64,000 nt of DNA from NCBI GenBank assembly GCA_934045075.1, contig OW203740.1, positions 21,217,878-21,281,877 of the forward strand. The letters are read 5' to 3'. The position numbers and the translations under genes were made by a program. The first letter of the stretch is position 1, and every line of letters begins with the position of its first letter. This DNA is from Yponomeuta sedellus (Eukaryota; Arthropoda; Insecta; Lepidoptera; Yponomeutidae). Below the pieces are notes generated by a model. That model searched no databases. It saw only the letters and a program-made list of their open reading frames with translations, and had not been told where the DNA came from. Below are positions 43,906-53,916 of the stretch, piece by piece.

Positions 43906-46900
43906 TATATATATATTATTATTATTATTTTTTTTTTTTAATTAGGGGCATCTGCCACACTTGGGCTACACCCTGCCCCCATTCGCCCTTGCGGCCGCGC
44001 GCGTTACCCCCAGGGCGAAGGCAAGGAAGGTTTCTCGACTCTTGGAGTCGGCCATAAAGGCGGCGAACGCCTCGCACCTCACCGCTCTTCCCAGGCGTAT
44101 CTCGCAATCGGCCCTTGCAGCTCCGAAACGGGGACACTCCTCCAGCAGGTGCTCCAGCGTTTCGGGAGTCTCGTCATCACAGATGCAGGACGGACTCCCC
44201 GCGAGCTTGAACCTGTGGAGGTACGCTCGAAAGCCGCCGTGCCCCGTAAGGAGCTGCGCCTTGGCATTGCACATTGTGAATTTGCCAAGGACTTTGTGGG
44301 CCGATGCGACGTCCGGGAAGAACAGCGAGGTGACGCGGCCTGTGGCAGACTCGCTGTAGCGAGCCTGCCACTTTGCCACTGTCTCCCGTCTCACCTGCAG
44401 TTTTGCGTGTGAGACGGGATACAGGTCATAGGCTGCCGCGTCTTTGCGAGACAACGCCGCCCTCTTGGCCAACTCGTCCGCGCGTTCGTTGCCGGGGATC
44501 CCGACGTGGGCCTTGATCCAGTAAAACCGGATCAGGCCCCCGTTTTCCTGAATGTGCGCCAGCTGGCCGTGGATCTTCACGGCCAGCGGGTGTGTGGGCG
44601 AGGTACTCCTGAGCAACTCCAGAGCGGATCTGGAGTCGCTCAGAACACTCGCCCTGATGGGAGCGGGACCCCCGGCAACGAGGTCGAGAGCCTTAGAGAT
44701 CGCCACCATCTCCGCTTGGAAGACGGAGGCGAATCTCTCCAGCCTGAACCCCCTAGTGCGGACCTCAGCGCCGCTCTTCCACAGTGTGACCGCTCCCCCC
44801 ACCTTGCCCTCGATCTTACTGCCGTCCGTGTAGGCCCTGGGCCAGTCGTCGGGCACCTTACTGAGCTCCTCCACGCTGGCCACCTCCTCAAACTCCACAG
44901 GAGTTCTAAGAGCGGGGTGTGCCAGCGTGAACGGGCTGCATCGGTGCTCGACTTCCCGGCCCGGGAGCGGGGCGAAGGGCCTCCCCCTCTTCAGCTCATA
45001 GAGTTGAAGGGCCTCCTCGGCCCTTAGGTCGAGGGGGAGGATCCTCGCCAGGAGGACGGCAGCAGTGAGGGAGGTGGTGCGATGGGCCTTAGCGATGCGG
45101 ATCGCGAAGGCCCTGGTCACCCTGTCGAGCACGGCCCTGGGGCCCGCACGATGCGCGACAGGCGCCCAGACGTTGGCCGCATAGAGGATGGTAGGCTCGA
45201 TGACGGTAGTGTAGAGCAGCCGGACGATATCGGCATTTAAGCCCCAAGTCGCCCTGGCCGCTCTAGACACCATCTGGAACCTAGCCATAGCTTTGCCGCA
45301 GACCCTGTTGAGGTGGCTAAGAAAATTGAGGTTCTTGTCGATCGTCAGACCCAGTACGGTGATCTCATCCGAGAACGCGATGTCTTCCCCCCCAAGACTC
45401 AGTTTGGGCGGGATTACATCGCGCTTCTTGGTGACCACCATAGCTTGGGTCTTTCGAGCGGCGAACCTCATCTTAGCCGCCTCTCCCCACTCAGACACGG
45501 CTTCCAGCGCGGCGTTGAGGATCCCCTCAAGCTCACCCGCAGTCTGCGCCGCGGCGATAATCAAAATATCGTCCGCGAACGCCTGCAGGTGAGCTCTCAG
45601 GTCCTCGCCGCGCCGGAGCAAAGGGTCGAGTAGCAGGTTCCACAGCAGGGGACCGCACGTCGAGCCTTGGATGCAACCCTTCGAAGTAGGTCTGTCTACT
45701 TGTGCTCCAGCGTACCTGACTGTGACCTGTCTTTCGCTCAGGTAGCTGCACAGAAGTTGGTAGACAGACTGGTCGCATCCAGTGGCCAGGATCTGGTGTT
45801 TTATTCCGGGCCACCACGCATTGTCGAAGGCCCCCTCGATATCGAGGGAGACTACTCCGACAATGCGTTTCTGCCCGACGTGATCTCTTATGAGCTGGAC
45901 AGCATCATACAAAGCGTCCTCCGTGCTGCGCTGCGGCATAAAGCCATATTGGCGCGGGCTCAGTCCTCCGCCCAACCCGAGCTGCCAGAGCAGCCTCCCG
46001 GCCATCATCTTCTCCAGGATCTTCCCCAGGACGGACAGGAGCCCAATTGGCCTGTATGACTTAGGCCGCGTGTAGTCATCTCTGCTGGGCTTAGGCAGGA
46101 TTTTGACTACAGCGGCCTTCCAGTCCTTAGGGAAGTAACCTAGAGAGAGGCAGGCGTTCATCAGGGCAACAAATAAATCATTTCTTGCCCTGATGGCCGC
46201 ACTGCAGATGTCGGCCGTGAGGCCGTCCCCCCCGGGCGCCTTTTTAGGGTGGATGCCCTTCAAGACGCCCGAGAGCTCGTGCTGGGAGAAGGGAATAAAC
46301 TCCCGCGGCTTGGCACTGGCTTCATCCTCCATGCGGGCAACTGCCTGCCTGACGCGGGCATGAGTGTCTAACTCGGACTGAAGATCGTCAGCTGGGTAGA
46401 ATGTATCAGCTATGAGAGCTGTGGAACCCTCGGCATCCAGGGTGCGTCCATCCGCGCCGCTGAGGAGGGTGTCCTCCTTCCGACGAGCGGCGCATCTTAG
46501 CACCCTATAGATGCCGTCCCACACGCTCTCATGCTCCTGCTTTGTGCAGAATTCCACCCAGCTGGCGGTCTTGGCCGCCTCTATGGCGGCCTTGTAGTCC
46601 TCCTTGGCCACCAGATACTCCTCAACTACCCTATCCCTTCTGCGGCGATTCGCGTGCCGGATTCGACCCCTCAACGTGATGAGGTTGCGCTTCTTGGCCT
46701 GCAACTCAGGGCTCCACCAAATCACCCGTTTGGGTGCCTTTGGTGGAGCCAGAAGAGGGATCGAATCCTCGCACGCACCGTGAATCGCCTCCTTGTCCCG
46801 CAGCTCTCCCATGACGTCGAACGAGATCAGGTCCCGTGCTGCCTTTACGTCTTTCTTAATCTCCCCAAGGTCCTTGGCGATTGACGGTGGCACCGCGCCC

Positions 46901-48048
46901 GCGGCCAACCCCTCCAGGCAAGCCGCGTGGGCCGCCTCGCGTCTGGCCACGTCCGCGGCGAACTCCGCCTTGGCGGCCTCCATCCTCAGGCAGAGAGTCT
47001 GCCTGGACTCGCCCAGCCGAAGAACCATCTGGTAAAGTTCGCCGAGCGAGCCCACGACAAACTCCCTCGTCTCCCTTTTTAAATTGCCCGAGGATTCCAG
47101 CCTCTCCTTCGCCGCCAGCATTACGTCGTTGGCCATCCTCGGGAGGTTGGCCAGTGTTCCGGTCACTGACCCTCCCGAGGATGACCTGCCGATCTGGGGC
47201 GACTGAGAGGCCGGTAGGAGGCCACCGGGGACAATAAGGTCCGTCGCCGCGGTCTCGTTGGCGTTGGGGAGCGGTATGGTTGGTGGCGCGGCGCCGGCAG
47301 AAGTAGGCCCCGCGGCCCTGGCTCCCTCCATCGGGGCTTTCTTAGTTATCACCTTTACAGGCGGGGTTCCGCGGGACCCCTTAGTGAGCAGGGCGCCCGC
47401 TGCCCTCCCGGACGGCTGGCTCTTGGCCTCCGCCGTGGCCGCAGATTTGCGCTGCCTGGCATCCATTAAAATTGTGTCGAGATAGGGGGCCGATTAAGCG
47501 ATGTCCAAACCCCTTTGGTCAAGCCGAGCGAGATAGGCGGGTTTACGGTAATATTGTACGGCAAAAGGGCCGAGTCAACAGTAAAATATTTAAAATTGTA
47601 TCTGTAAAACTTAACCTAGTGCAAAAGGGCAATTGTAAAATAACTTAAATCTAAGCCAAGATGGGCGGTTCTGTCATCAGATTTAAAAATTTAAAATTAA
47701 TCAAAATTAATAATATGCCAAAAGGCCACGTCAATAAATAGTTAAAAATTAATATCTAGGCCAAAAGGGGCAACAATGTCAAGAAAACATAAAAAATATT
47801 TGGAATGATTGAGGGTAAAATTAAATTTGTAAAAGTTGTAGATAAGGTAAATTAGAGTAAAATAATGAAATTGTGTGATAAAATTGTAAAGTGAAATTGT
47901 ATATAATATGATGATTGGATTAAATTGTGTTTAACTTTATAAAATTATCCCAGTAAAAGCAGTAAAAGAACTAATTCACAATGATATCACAGCTTGTCAA
48001 TTGAGAGTAAAATGTGGTCCCTGCCCCCTTGTGACCGAATGTCCTGCG

Positions 48049-48049
<1 letters not shown>
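43906..48049 (-). mobile_element. LINE-2: R1/LOA-like LINE with fused, endonuclease-less ORF
   Basis: The 3' end is A-rich then (TAA)n/(TA)n (43906-43939 on +). Its left neighbour is the 5' edge of LINE-1, not telomeric DNA. 47467-48049 is an A+T-rich 5' leader with four spaced copies of a GGCAAAAGGGC-like motif (near 47560, 47622, 47714, 47760). The right edge meets a run of 51 T. Confidence 0.8.
43966..47466 (-). CDS. LINE-2 ORF1-ORF2 fusion: gag-like N terminus joined to RT-RNase H
   Basis: 1,166 codons, one frame, ATG start. Residues 1 to about 205 are ORF1-like: basic Pro/Ala-rich start, then an Ala-rich helical stretch (LGELYQMVLRLGESRQTLCLRMEAA in part). Near 205-225 the frame passes straight into the endonuclease-RT linker (ACEDSIPLL..., VIWWSPELQAKK), so the ORF1 zinc knuckles and the whole APE endonuclease are missing. 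RT (SYRPIGLLSVLGKILEKM, SLDIEGAFDNAWW, CIQGSTCGPLLWN, QAFADDILI), RNase H (YTDGSKIEG, QAEMVAIS, SDSRSALE, NERADELAKR) and CICDDETPETLEHLLEEC finger are intact. It could polymerise but not nick its target. Confidence 0.87.
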   Translation of the reverse strand: MDARQRKSAATAEAKSQPSGRAAGALLTKGSRGTPPVKVITKKAPMEGARAAGPTSAGAAPPTIPLPNANETAATDLIVPGGLLPASQSPQIGRSSSGGSVTGTLANLPRMANDVMLAAKERLESSGNLKRETREFVVGSLGELYQMVLRLGESRQTLCLRMEAAKAEFAADVARREAAHAACLEGLAAGAVPPSIAKDLGEIKKDVKAARDLISFDVMGELRDKEAIHGACEDSIPLLAPPKAPKRVIWWSPELQAKKRNLITLRGRIRHANRRRRDRVVEEYLVAKEDYKAAIEAAKTASWVEFCTKQEHESVWDGIYRVLRCAARRKEDTLLSGADGRTLDAEGSTALIADTFYPADDLQSELDTHARVRQAVARMEDEASAKPREFIPFSQHELSGVLKGIHPKKAPGGDGLTADICSAAIRARNDLFVALMNACLSLGYFPKDWKAAVVKILPKPSRDDYTRPKSYRPIGLLSVLGKILEKMMAGRLLWQLGLGGGLSPRQYGFMPQRSTEDALYDAVQLIRDHVGQKRIVGVVSLDIEGAFDNAWWPGIKHQILATGCDQSVYQLLCSYLSERQVTVRYAGAQVDRPTSKGCIQGSTCGPLLWNLLLDPLLRRGEDLRAHLQAFADDILIIAAAQTAGELEGILNAALEAVSEWGEAAKMRFAARKTQAMVVTKKRDVIPPKLSLGGEDIAFSDEITVLGLTIDKNLNFLSHLNRVCGKAMARFQMVSRAARATWGLNADIVRLLYTTVIEPTILYAANVWAPVAHRAGPRAVLDRVTRAFAIRIAKAHRTTSLTAAVLLARILPLDLRAEEALQLYELKRGRPFAPLPGREVEHRCSPFTLAHPALRTPVEFEEVASVEELSKVPDDWPRAYTDGSKIEGKVGGAVTLWKSGAEVRTRGFRLERFASVFQAEMVAISKALDLVAGGPAPIRASVLSDSRSALELLRSTSPTHPLAVKIHGQLAHIQENGGLIRFYWIKAHVGIPGNERADELAKRAALSRKDAAAYDLYPVSHAKLQVRRETVAKWQARYSESATGRVTSLFFPDVASAHKVLGKFTMCNAKAQLLTGHGGFRAYLHRFKLAGSPSCICDDETPETLEHLLEECPRFGAARADCEIRLGRAVRCEAFAAFMADSKSRETFLAFALGVTRAAARANGGRV

Positions 48050-48100
<51 letters not shown>
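48050..48100. repeat. Poly-T run of 51 bases
   Basis: Probably the complement of a poly(A) tail of segment X, which lies to its right on the minus strand. No telomeric repeat lies between it and LINE-2. Confidence 0.7.
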
Positions 48101-49179
48101 CTTCAAAGTAGTCTAGCAAGATCCGGTGCTCGTCGGCAATCTCAGCGGTGAAAACCGCAGCTCACCACGACCACGCGTTCCGAAGTTATCCTACTTTGAA
48201 CAAAATAAAGATGGCGGCCAAGATGGCGGCTATTTCCTATCTCGGTAACGGAGAAGCGCAGGTAGGTCGTGTTTGGGTTCAAAAGTTTCGTCTTTTTAAG
48301 ACGATTACAACGGTAAGTGGATAATAATTTTAACTTCAACGGTTTACAATTAATTTAACAAAAACACTTACTTATTTCTAAAAACGTCGATTTCTCCTAA
48401 ACTACCCAATGGAATTTAATTTTAAAAGCAATGTACAGTATAATGCGGAAGTTCTAATGATATTCTAATGATAATTTTTTATTATTTCTATTTTTAAGTA
48501 AGTTCGTTAAAATAATTTTATAAAATTTTTAATAAATCAAGCTTGGTATATGTGAAAAATCCAAAAATTTGCACAGTAATACTTAAAAATAGAGCGAACC
48601 TTGTCAACAAATAAAAACAGTAGGTCGTCGCTTTAGATTTTTAGTAATTTAATGTTAAAGTCCAAATTTTTTATAATATGCAGTCTTCTGACCTTTTCTC
48701 CGGCTGTAGTTGCTGTAGCGACGAGATCTAAACGGCGGGTAGTTGGGATTTTATCCTGCGTCCGATGGTGTAACGATCTTGAACCGCAGACGTCTGGTTT
48801 CCAAAAACCGTGCCACGTGGTTTTTGTTTTTTTGCGTGGTTTCGGTCGAAACCGTGGCCGAAGATATCGGTGTGATATATCACTGGATGCGGCTTTTGAA
48901 GGCGCACAAGATGGTCGTAAAAAATGTATGGGGTACCGCGATAAATCACGAGAAATTTGCAAAAAACTTGGTGATTTTTTCGTGAAAAACGGTTTTATCA
49001 CTACACTTGCTCGGATTGTAGTCTCCGGCTAAAATTTTTTGTTGCAACGTGTCGGGCTCACTTTTGCGCACGTTTTGGTATATAGCACGTCACTGTAGCA
49101 CTAAAATTTCCCACTCAAAAGAATTTTCGAGCGCGGAGCTTGAGGCAAAAGCAGCTTACCGAGGGGCTCTCGGGGCGGG
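48101..49179 (-). other. Segment X: unidentified poly(A)-tailed sequence
   Basis: About 1.1 kb, A+T-rich on the left and mixed on the right, joined to a telomeric-type GGTTAGG through CGGGACTCTGG at the right edge. Short inverted repeat TTCAAAGTAG/CTACTTTGAA at its left end (48102 and about 48191). Two overlapping frames of about 120 codons on opposite strands (48633-49001 minus, 48652-49032 plus) share no recognised domain and are probably spurious. On + near 48211 there is ATGGCGGCCAAGATGGCGGC followed by a possible splice donor CAGGTAGGT. It could be a retrocopy of a host or unknown transcript, or an unrecognised element. Confidence 0.45.
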
Positions 49180-49193
49180 ACTCTGGTTAGGTT
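49180..49193. repeat. Left target-site duplication of TSR unit 22
   Basis: ACTCTGGTTAGGTT, repeated at 50029-50042; up to three preceding G are also shared. Confidence 0.85.
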
Positions 49194-50028
49194 TTTTTTT
49201 TTTTTTTGGTAACGCGGGGGAATGCATTTACGCACTTCACCACTCTGCTGTCAGGGGACAACAGAGCGGCTTCGTGTGGGACTCCCAGCGACACGGAGCT
49301 GGCATAACCTCCGTGACGACTGGACTACCCACTAAACCCCCGCGGTGATCCTCCTCTCCTCTACCGGGTCGCGGGGTAGGCCATAGGCTAAATCACCGCG
49401 ACCCGGCAAGAGGTCGCCCCTCCACGTGAGGGGCTCGACTGGTGGGGGAGCCAGAGTGGCTCCCCAGCGGCGCCCCCCGCCCCATCGCAACGCCTCATAC
49501 GATGGGGCAAGGAAACGCCGCGTCTCCTCGGGGGGGCCCTATAGGCCCCCATACGCTCCAACGCGCCGCCCTCCCCCGACCCATTGCCCATACAATAGGA
49601 CAAGAGGAGGGCGGCGCATCGCTGCGAGGCCCGTCGCGTCGCTCCCCAGCGCTTCTCTGATGAAGCAGAGAAGGTGGAGAGCGAGCGCGCGGGCCCTCTC
49701 TGTGCTGGAAGGCACCCCCGGATCACGCAGGGGCGCCTTCCGGCCCGCCGTGTTAGAGGCGGAGGGTCCCCTGACCCTCCGCCCACGGCCCTCTGGTCCG
49801 ACTGGTACGAGACGCACGAAGGCGCCCCCCCCAGCCGGACCTCCTACTCTTGGTCGCCAGGGTCCCGCTCCACGGTGTGAAGCAGGGCCCAAGCGACGCC
49901 ACCTCCGACCGCTCCAAGGAGCGGTCCCTCCTTGGTTGCTCTTGGTTTCACCGTGGGTGCTACCGGCCCGTAGGCCCCCACGGCTACTTAGCCCCCTCGC
50001 CACGACAAGGCGGCAACCGTCGAGGGGG
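49194..50028 (-). mobile_element. TSR unit 22, subfamily A-prime (complete, TSD)
   Basis: A-type 3' block and CCTCATACGATGGGG hairpin, but the P4 region reads GGGTGCTACCGGCCCGTAGGCCCCCACGG. Shares CGCTCCCCAGCG and GAGACGCACGAAGGCG with unit 28. Its TSD gives the second independent fix of the element ends. Confidence 0.86.
49934..50028 (-). ncRNA. Candidate HDV-like ribozyme, A-prime variant
   Basis: P4 CCGTGGG/CCCACGG with its own loop (about 19 bases); J4/2 TGAAACCAAGAG. P1, P2 and P3 are unchanged. Confidence 0.6.
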
Positions 50029-50057
50029 ACTCTGGTTAGGTTAGGTTAGGTTAGGTT
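50029..50057 (+). repeat. Right TSD of unit 22 and telomeric tract
   Basis: ACTCTGGTTAGGTT followed by three further GGTTA repeats. Confidence 0.85.
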
Positions 50058-50884
50058 TTTTTTTTTTTTTGGTAACGCGGGGGAATGCATTTACGCACTT
50101 CACCACTCTGCTGTCAGGGGACAACAGAGCGGCTTCGTGTGGGACTCCCAGCCCGAGGGCTGGACTACCCACTAAACCCCCGCGGTGATCCTCCTCTCCT
50201 CTACCGGGTCGCGGGGTAGGCCAAAGGTTAAATCACCGCGACCCGGCAAGAGGTCGCCCCTCCACGTGAGGGGCTCGACTAGTGGGGGAGCCAAAGTGGC
50301 TCCCCAGCGGCGCCCCCTGCCCCATCACTACGACGGGGCAAGGAAACGCCGCGTCTCCTCGGGGGGGCCATAAAGGCCCCCATACGCTCCAATGCGCCGC
50401 CCCCCCACATCACACTGCTAAAACAATGGGACTAGAGGGGGCGGCGCATCGCTGCGAGGCCCGTCGCATCGCTCACCAGCGCTTCTCTGAGAACAGAGAA
50501 GGTGGAGAGCGAGCGCGCGGGCCCTCTCTGTGCCGGAAGGCACCCCCGGATCACGCAGGGGCGCCTTCCGGCCCGCCGTGTTAGAGGCGGAGAGTCCCCT
50601 GACCCCCCGCCCACGGCACTGATCCGACTGGTACGAAGCGCCCGGAGGCGCCCCCCCCAGCCGGACCTCCTCCTCTTGGTCGCTTGGGTCCCACTCCACG
50701 GTGTGAAGCAGGGCCCAAGCGACTAAACGGTCGCGGTGCTGCCCAAACAGCACCGCCACCTACTGACCGCTCAACTCGCAAGCGAGGAGCGGTCCCTCCG
50801 CGGTTGCTCTTTGTTTCACCGTGGTCCCGCAACCACGGCTACTAAAGCCCCCTCGCCACGACAAGGCGGCAACCGTCGAGGGGG
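50058..50884 (-). mobile_element. TSR unit 23, subfamily B-short
   Basis: Close copy of unit 21 (GTGCTGCCCAAACAGCACCGCC in place of CCCACACAGC; CATCACTACGACGGGG). B-short ribozyme-like end. Confidence 0.84.
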
Positions 50885-50894
50885 AGGTTAGGTT

Positions 50895-51758
50895 TTTTTT
50901 TTTTTTTTGGTAACGCGGGGGAATGCATTTACGCACTTCGGCGCCCTGCTGTCGGGGGACAACAAGGCGCCTTTGTGTGGGACTCCCAGCCCCAAGGCTG
51001 GACTACCCACTAAACCCCCGCGGTGTTCCTCCTCTACTCTACCGGGTCACGGGATATGCCAGAGGTTAAGTCACCGCGACCCGGCGAGAGGGTGTCCCAT
51101 AGGACTCTCCTTGTGAGGGGGGGGGCCGCACGGACCCCCCCTGCGCTATGAAAGCGTCGACTTGCCCGCACGCCCGCCCCCCGGGGCTCCTCTGTATTCA
51201 GAGGAGGCCGTGGGCGGGCGCGCGGACACTCTATGTTTCGCCGGAAGGCACCCCGGAACACACGAGGGCGCCTTCCGGCTCGCCGTGATGGTGAGCGGGG
51301 GGTCCCCCGACCCTCCGCCCACGGCCGCTCTAGTCGGGGGCGCGCGCATATCCCGCGCGGCGCCGCCCCCTATTTGGACGGCGGGGCGGGAGCGTGAGCC
51401 CTGCCCGCTCCCGTTCCCGCAGCTCCTCTCGTTTGGCCGCCATCACCTCGCCAGCGAACGTGGCGACGGCGGCCCAACTCTCTTGACTGCCGGCCATTTG
51501 CGGGATAATGGCCGGCAGCGACAGGTCGGCCCCTACAACGGCCATGAGGGAGGTCCGCTGCGCGCTCCAGGCGGAGCACACAGCTAGCGTGTGCTCCGCC
51601 GTGTCCTCCGCGTTGGACGCGCAGTACCGGCACTCGGGGCCCGACTCTATCCCTACCACCTCCCACAGGTACTTGGCAAAACAGCCGTGACCTGTGAGGA
51701 GTTGGGTCAGGTGATAGGTCAGCGCCCCGTGCGCCCGCTCCACCCATGGCCGCAGGAG
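50895..51758 (-). mobile_element. R1/TRAS-like telomeric LINE, second 5'-truncated copy
   Basis: Same family as 8659-10694 at high identity, but cut within the C-terminal region at CGCAGG. The 3' UTR ends in the shared GCGGGGGAATGCATTTACGCACTT block. Confidence 0.85.
51330..51758 (-). pseudogene. R1/TRAS-like ORF2 C-terminal remnant
   Basis: Begins at LRPWVERAHGAL and contains the CRYCASNAEDTAEHTLAVC finger and the Arg-rich tail ending in PNRGRRRAGYARAPD. RT and all upstream domains are missing. Only a few substitutions from the copy at 9094. Confidence 0.85.
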
Positions 51759-51767
51759 GGGGAGGTT

Positions 51768-52817
51768 TTTTTTTTTTTTTTTGGTAACGCGGGGGAATGC
51801 ATTTACGCACTTCACCACTCTGCTGTCAGGGGACAACAGAGCGGCTTCGTGTGGGACTCCCAGCCCGAGGGCTGGACTACCCACTAAACCCCCGCGGTGA
51901 TCCTCCTCTCCTCTACCGGGTCGCGGGGTAGGCCAAAGGTTAAATCACCGCGACCCGGCAAGAGGTCGCCCCTCCGCGTGAGGGGCTCGACTGGTGGGGG
52001 AGCCAAAGTGGCTCCCCAGCGGCGCCCCCTGCCCCATCGCTACGACGAGGCAAGGAAACGCCGCGTCTCCTCGGGGGGGCCATATAGGCCCCCATACGCT
52101 CCAATGCGCCGCCCCCCCCCATCCCATTGCTAAAACAATGGGACTAGAGGGGGCGGCGCATCGCTGCGAGGCCCGTCGCGTCGCTCACCAGCGCTTCTCT
52201 GAGAACAGAGAAGGTGGAGAGCGAGCGCGCGGGCCCTCTCTGTGCTGGAAGGCACCCCCGGATCACGCAGGGGCGCCTTCCGGCCCGCCGTGTTAGAGGC
52301 GGAGAGTCCCCTGACCCCCCGCCCACGGCCCTAATCCGACTGGTACGAGGCGCTCGGAGGCGCCCCCCCCAGCCGGACCTCCTCCTCTTGGTCGCTTGGG
52401 TCCCACTCCACGGTGTGAAGCAGGGCCCAAGCGACTAAACGGTCGCAGGGGACAGGGAGAGAGGCGCACCGCAATACCAGCACTCCTCTTCCCCTGCGAC
52501 CCCACCGCGTCCGCCATCAACCGGTGGCGGCCCCGGTAAGGCCGCGGCAGGCAGGGAGAGCGGCGCACCGTAATACCGGCACTCCTCTCCTGCCGCGGCC
52601 TCCTCCCTTCGGCTGCGATGCCGCCCATACGACATCGCAGCCCGCCTCAGTGGCGGTGCTGCCCATACAGCACCGCCACCTACTGACCGCTCGACTCGCA
52701 AGCGAGGAGCGGTCCCTCCGCGGTTGCTCTTGGTTTCACCGTGGGTGTGTTCCCGCCCGTAGGCCCCCACGGCTACTTAGCCCCCTCGCCACGACAAGGC
52801 GGCAACCGTCGAGGGGG
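51768..52817 (-). mobile_element. TSR unit 25, subfamily B (complete)
   Basis: CTCCGCGTGAGGGG and CTACGACGAGGC variants at the 3' side. Its 5' half and right junction (GAGGGGGAGGAGGGGGAGG) are identical to those of unit 26. Confidence 0.85.
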
Positions 52818-52841
52818 AGGAGGGGGAGGTTAGGTTAGGTT

Positions 52842-53892
52842 TTTTTTTTTTTTTTTTGGTAACGCGGGGGAATGCATTTACGCACTTCACCACTCTGCTG
52901 TCAGGGGACAACAGAGCGGCTTCGTGTGGGACTCCCAGCCCGAGGGCTGGACTACCCACTAAACCCCCGCGGTGATCCTCCTCTCCTCTACCGGGTCGCG
53001 GGGTAGGCCATAGGTTAAATCACCGCGACCCGGCAAGAGGTCGCCCCTCCACTAGAGGGGCTCGACTGGTGGGGGAGCCAAAGTGGCTCCCCAGCGGCGC
53101 CCCCTGCCCCATCGCTACGACGGGGCAAGGAAACGCCGCGTCTCCTCGGGGGGGCCATATAGGCCCCCATTCGCTCCAATGCGCCGCCCCCCCCCATCCC
53201 ATTGCTAAAACAATGGGACTAGAGGGGGCGGCGCATCGCTGCGAGGCCCGTCGCGTCGCTCACCAGCACCTCTCTGAGAACAGAGAAGGTGGAGAGCGAG
53301 CGCGCGGGCCCTCTCTGTGCTGGAAGGCACCCCCGGATCACGCAGGGGCGCCTTCCGGCCCGCCGTGTTAGAGGCGGAGAGTCCCCTGACCCCCCGCCCA
53401 CGGCCCTAATCCGACTGGTACGAGGCGCTCGGAGGCGCCCCCCCCAGCCGGACCTCCTCCTCTTGGTCGCTTGGGTCCCACTCCACGGTGTGAAGCAGGG
53501 CCCAAGCGACTAAACGGTCGCAGGGGACAGGGAGAGAGGCGCACCGCAATACCAGCACTCCTCTTCCCCTGCGACCCCACCGCGTCCGCCATCAACCGGT
53601 GGCGGCCCCGGTAAGGCCGCGGCAGGCAGGGAGAGCGGCGCACCGTAATACCGGCACTCCTCTCCTGCCGCGGCCTCCTCCCTTCGGCTGCGATGCCGCC
53701 CATACGACATCGCAGCCCGCCTCAGTGGCGGTGCTGCCCATACAGCACCGCCACCTACTGACCGCTCGACTCGCAAGCGAGGAGCGGTCCCTCCGCGGTT
53801 GCTCTTGGTTTCACCGTGGGTGTGTTCCCGCCCGTAGGCCCCCACGGCTACTTAGCCCCCTCGCCACGACAAGGCGGCAACCGTCGAGGGGG
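52842..53892 (-). mobile_element. TSR unit 26, subfamily B (complete)
   Basis: 3' half identical in type to unit 27 (CTCCACTAGAGGGG), 5' half identical in type to unit 25, at a constant 1,075-base offset. Confidence 0.85.
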
Positions 53893-53916
53893 AGGAGGGG
53901 GAGGTTAGGTTAGGTT

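Noticed and set aside
48652..49032. 126-codon plus-strand frame in segment X as a gene
   Set aside because: It is mirrored by a minus-strand frame of equal length, has no recognised domain, and starts and ends in A+T-rich non-coding-looking sequence.
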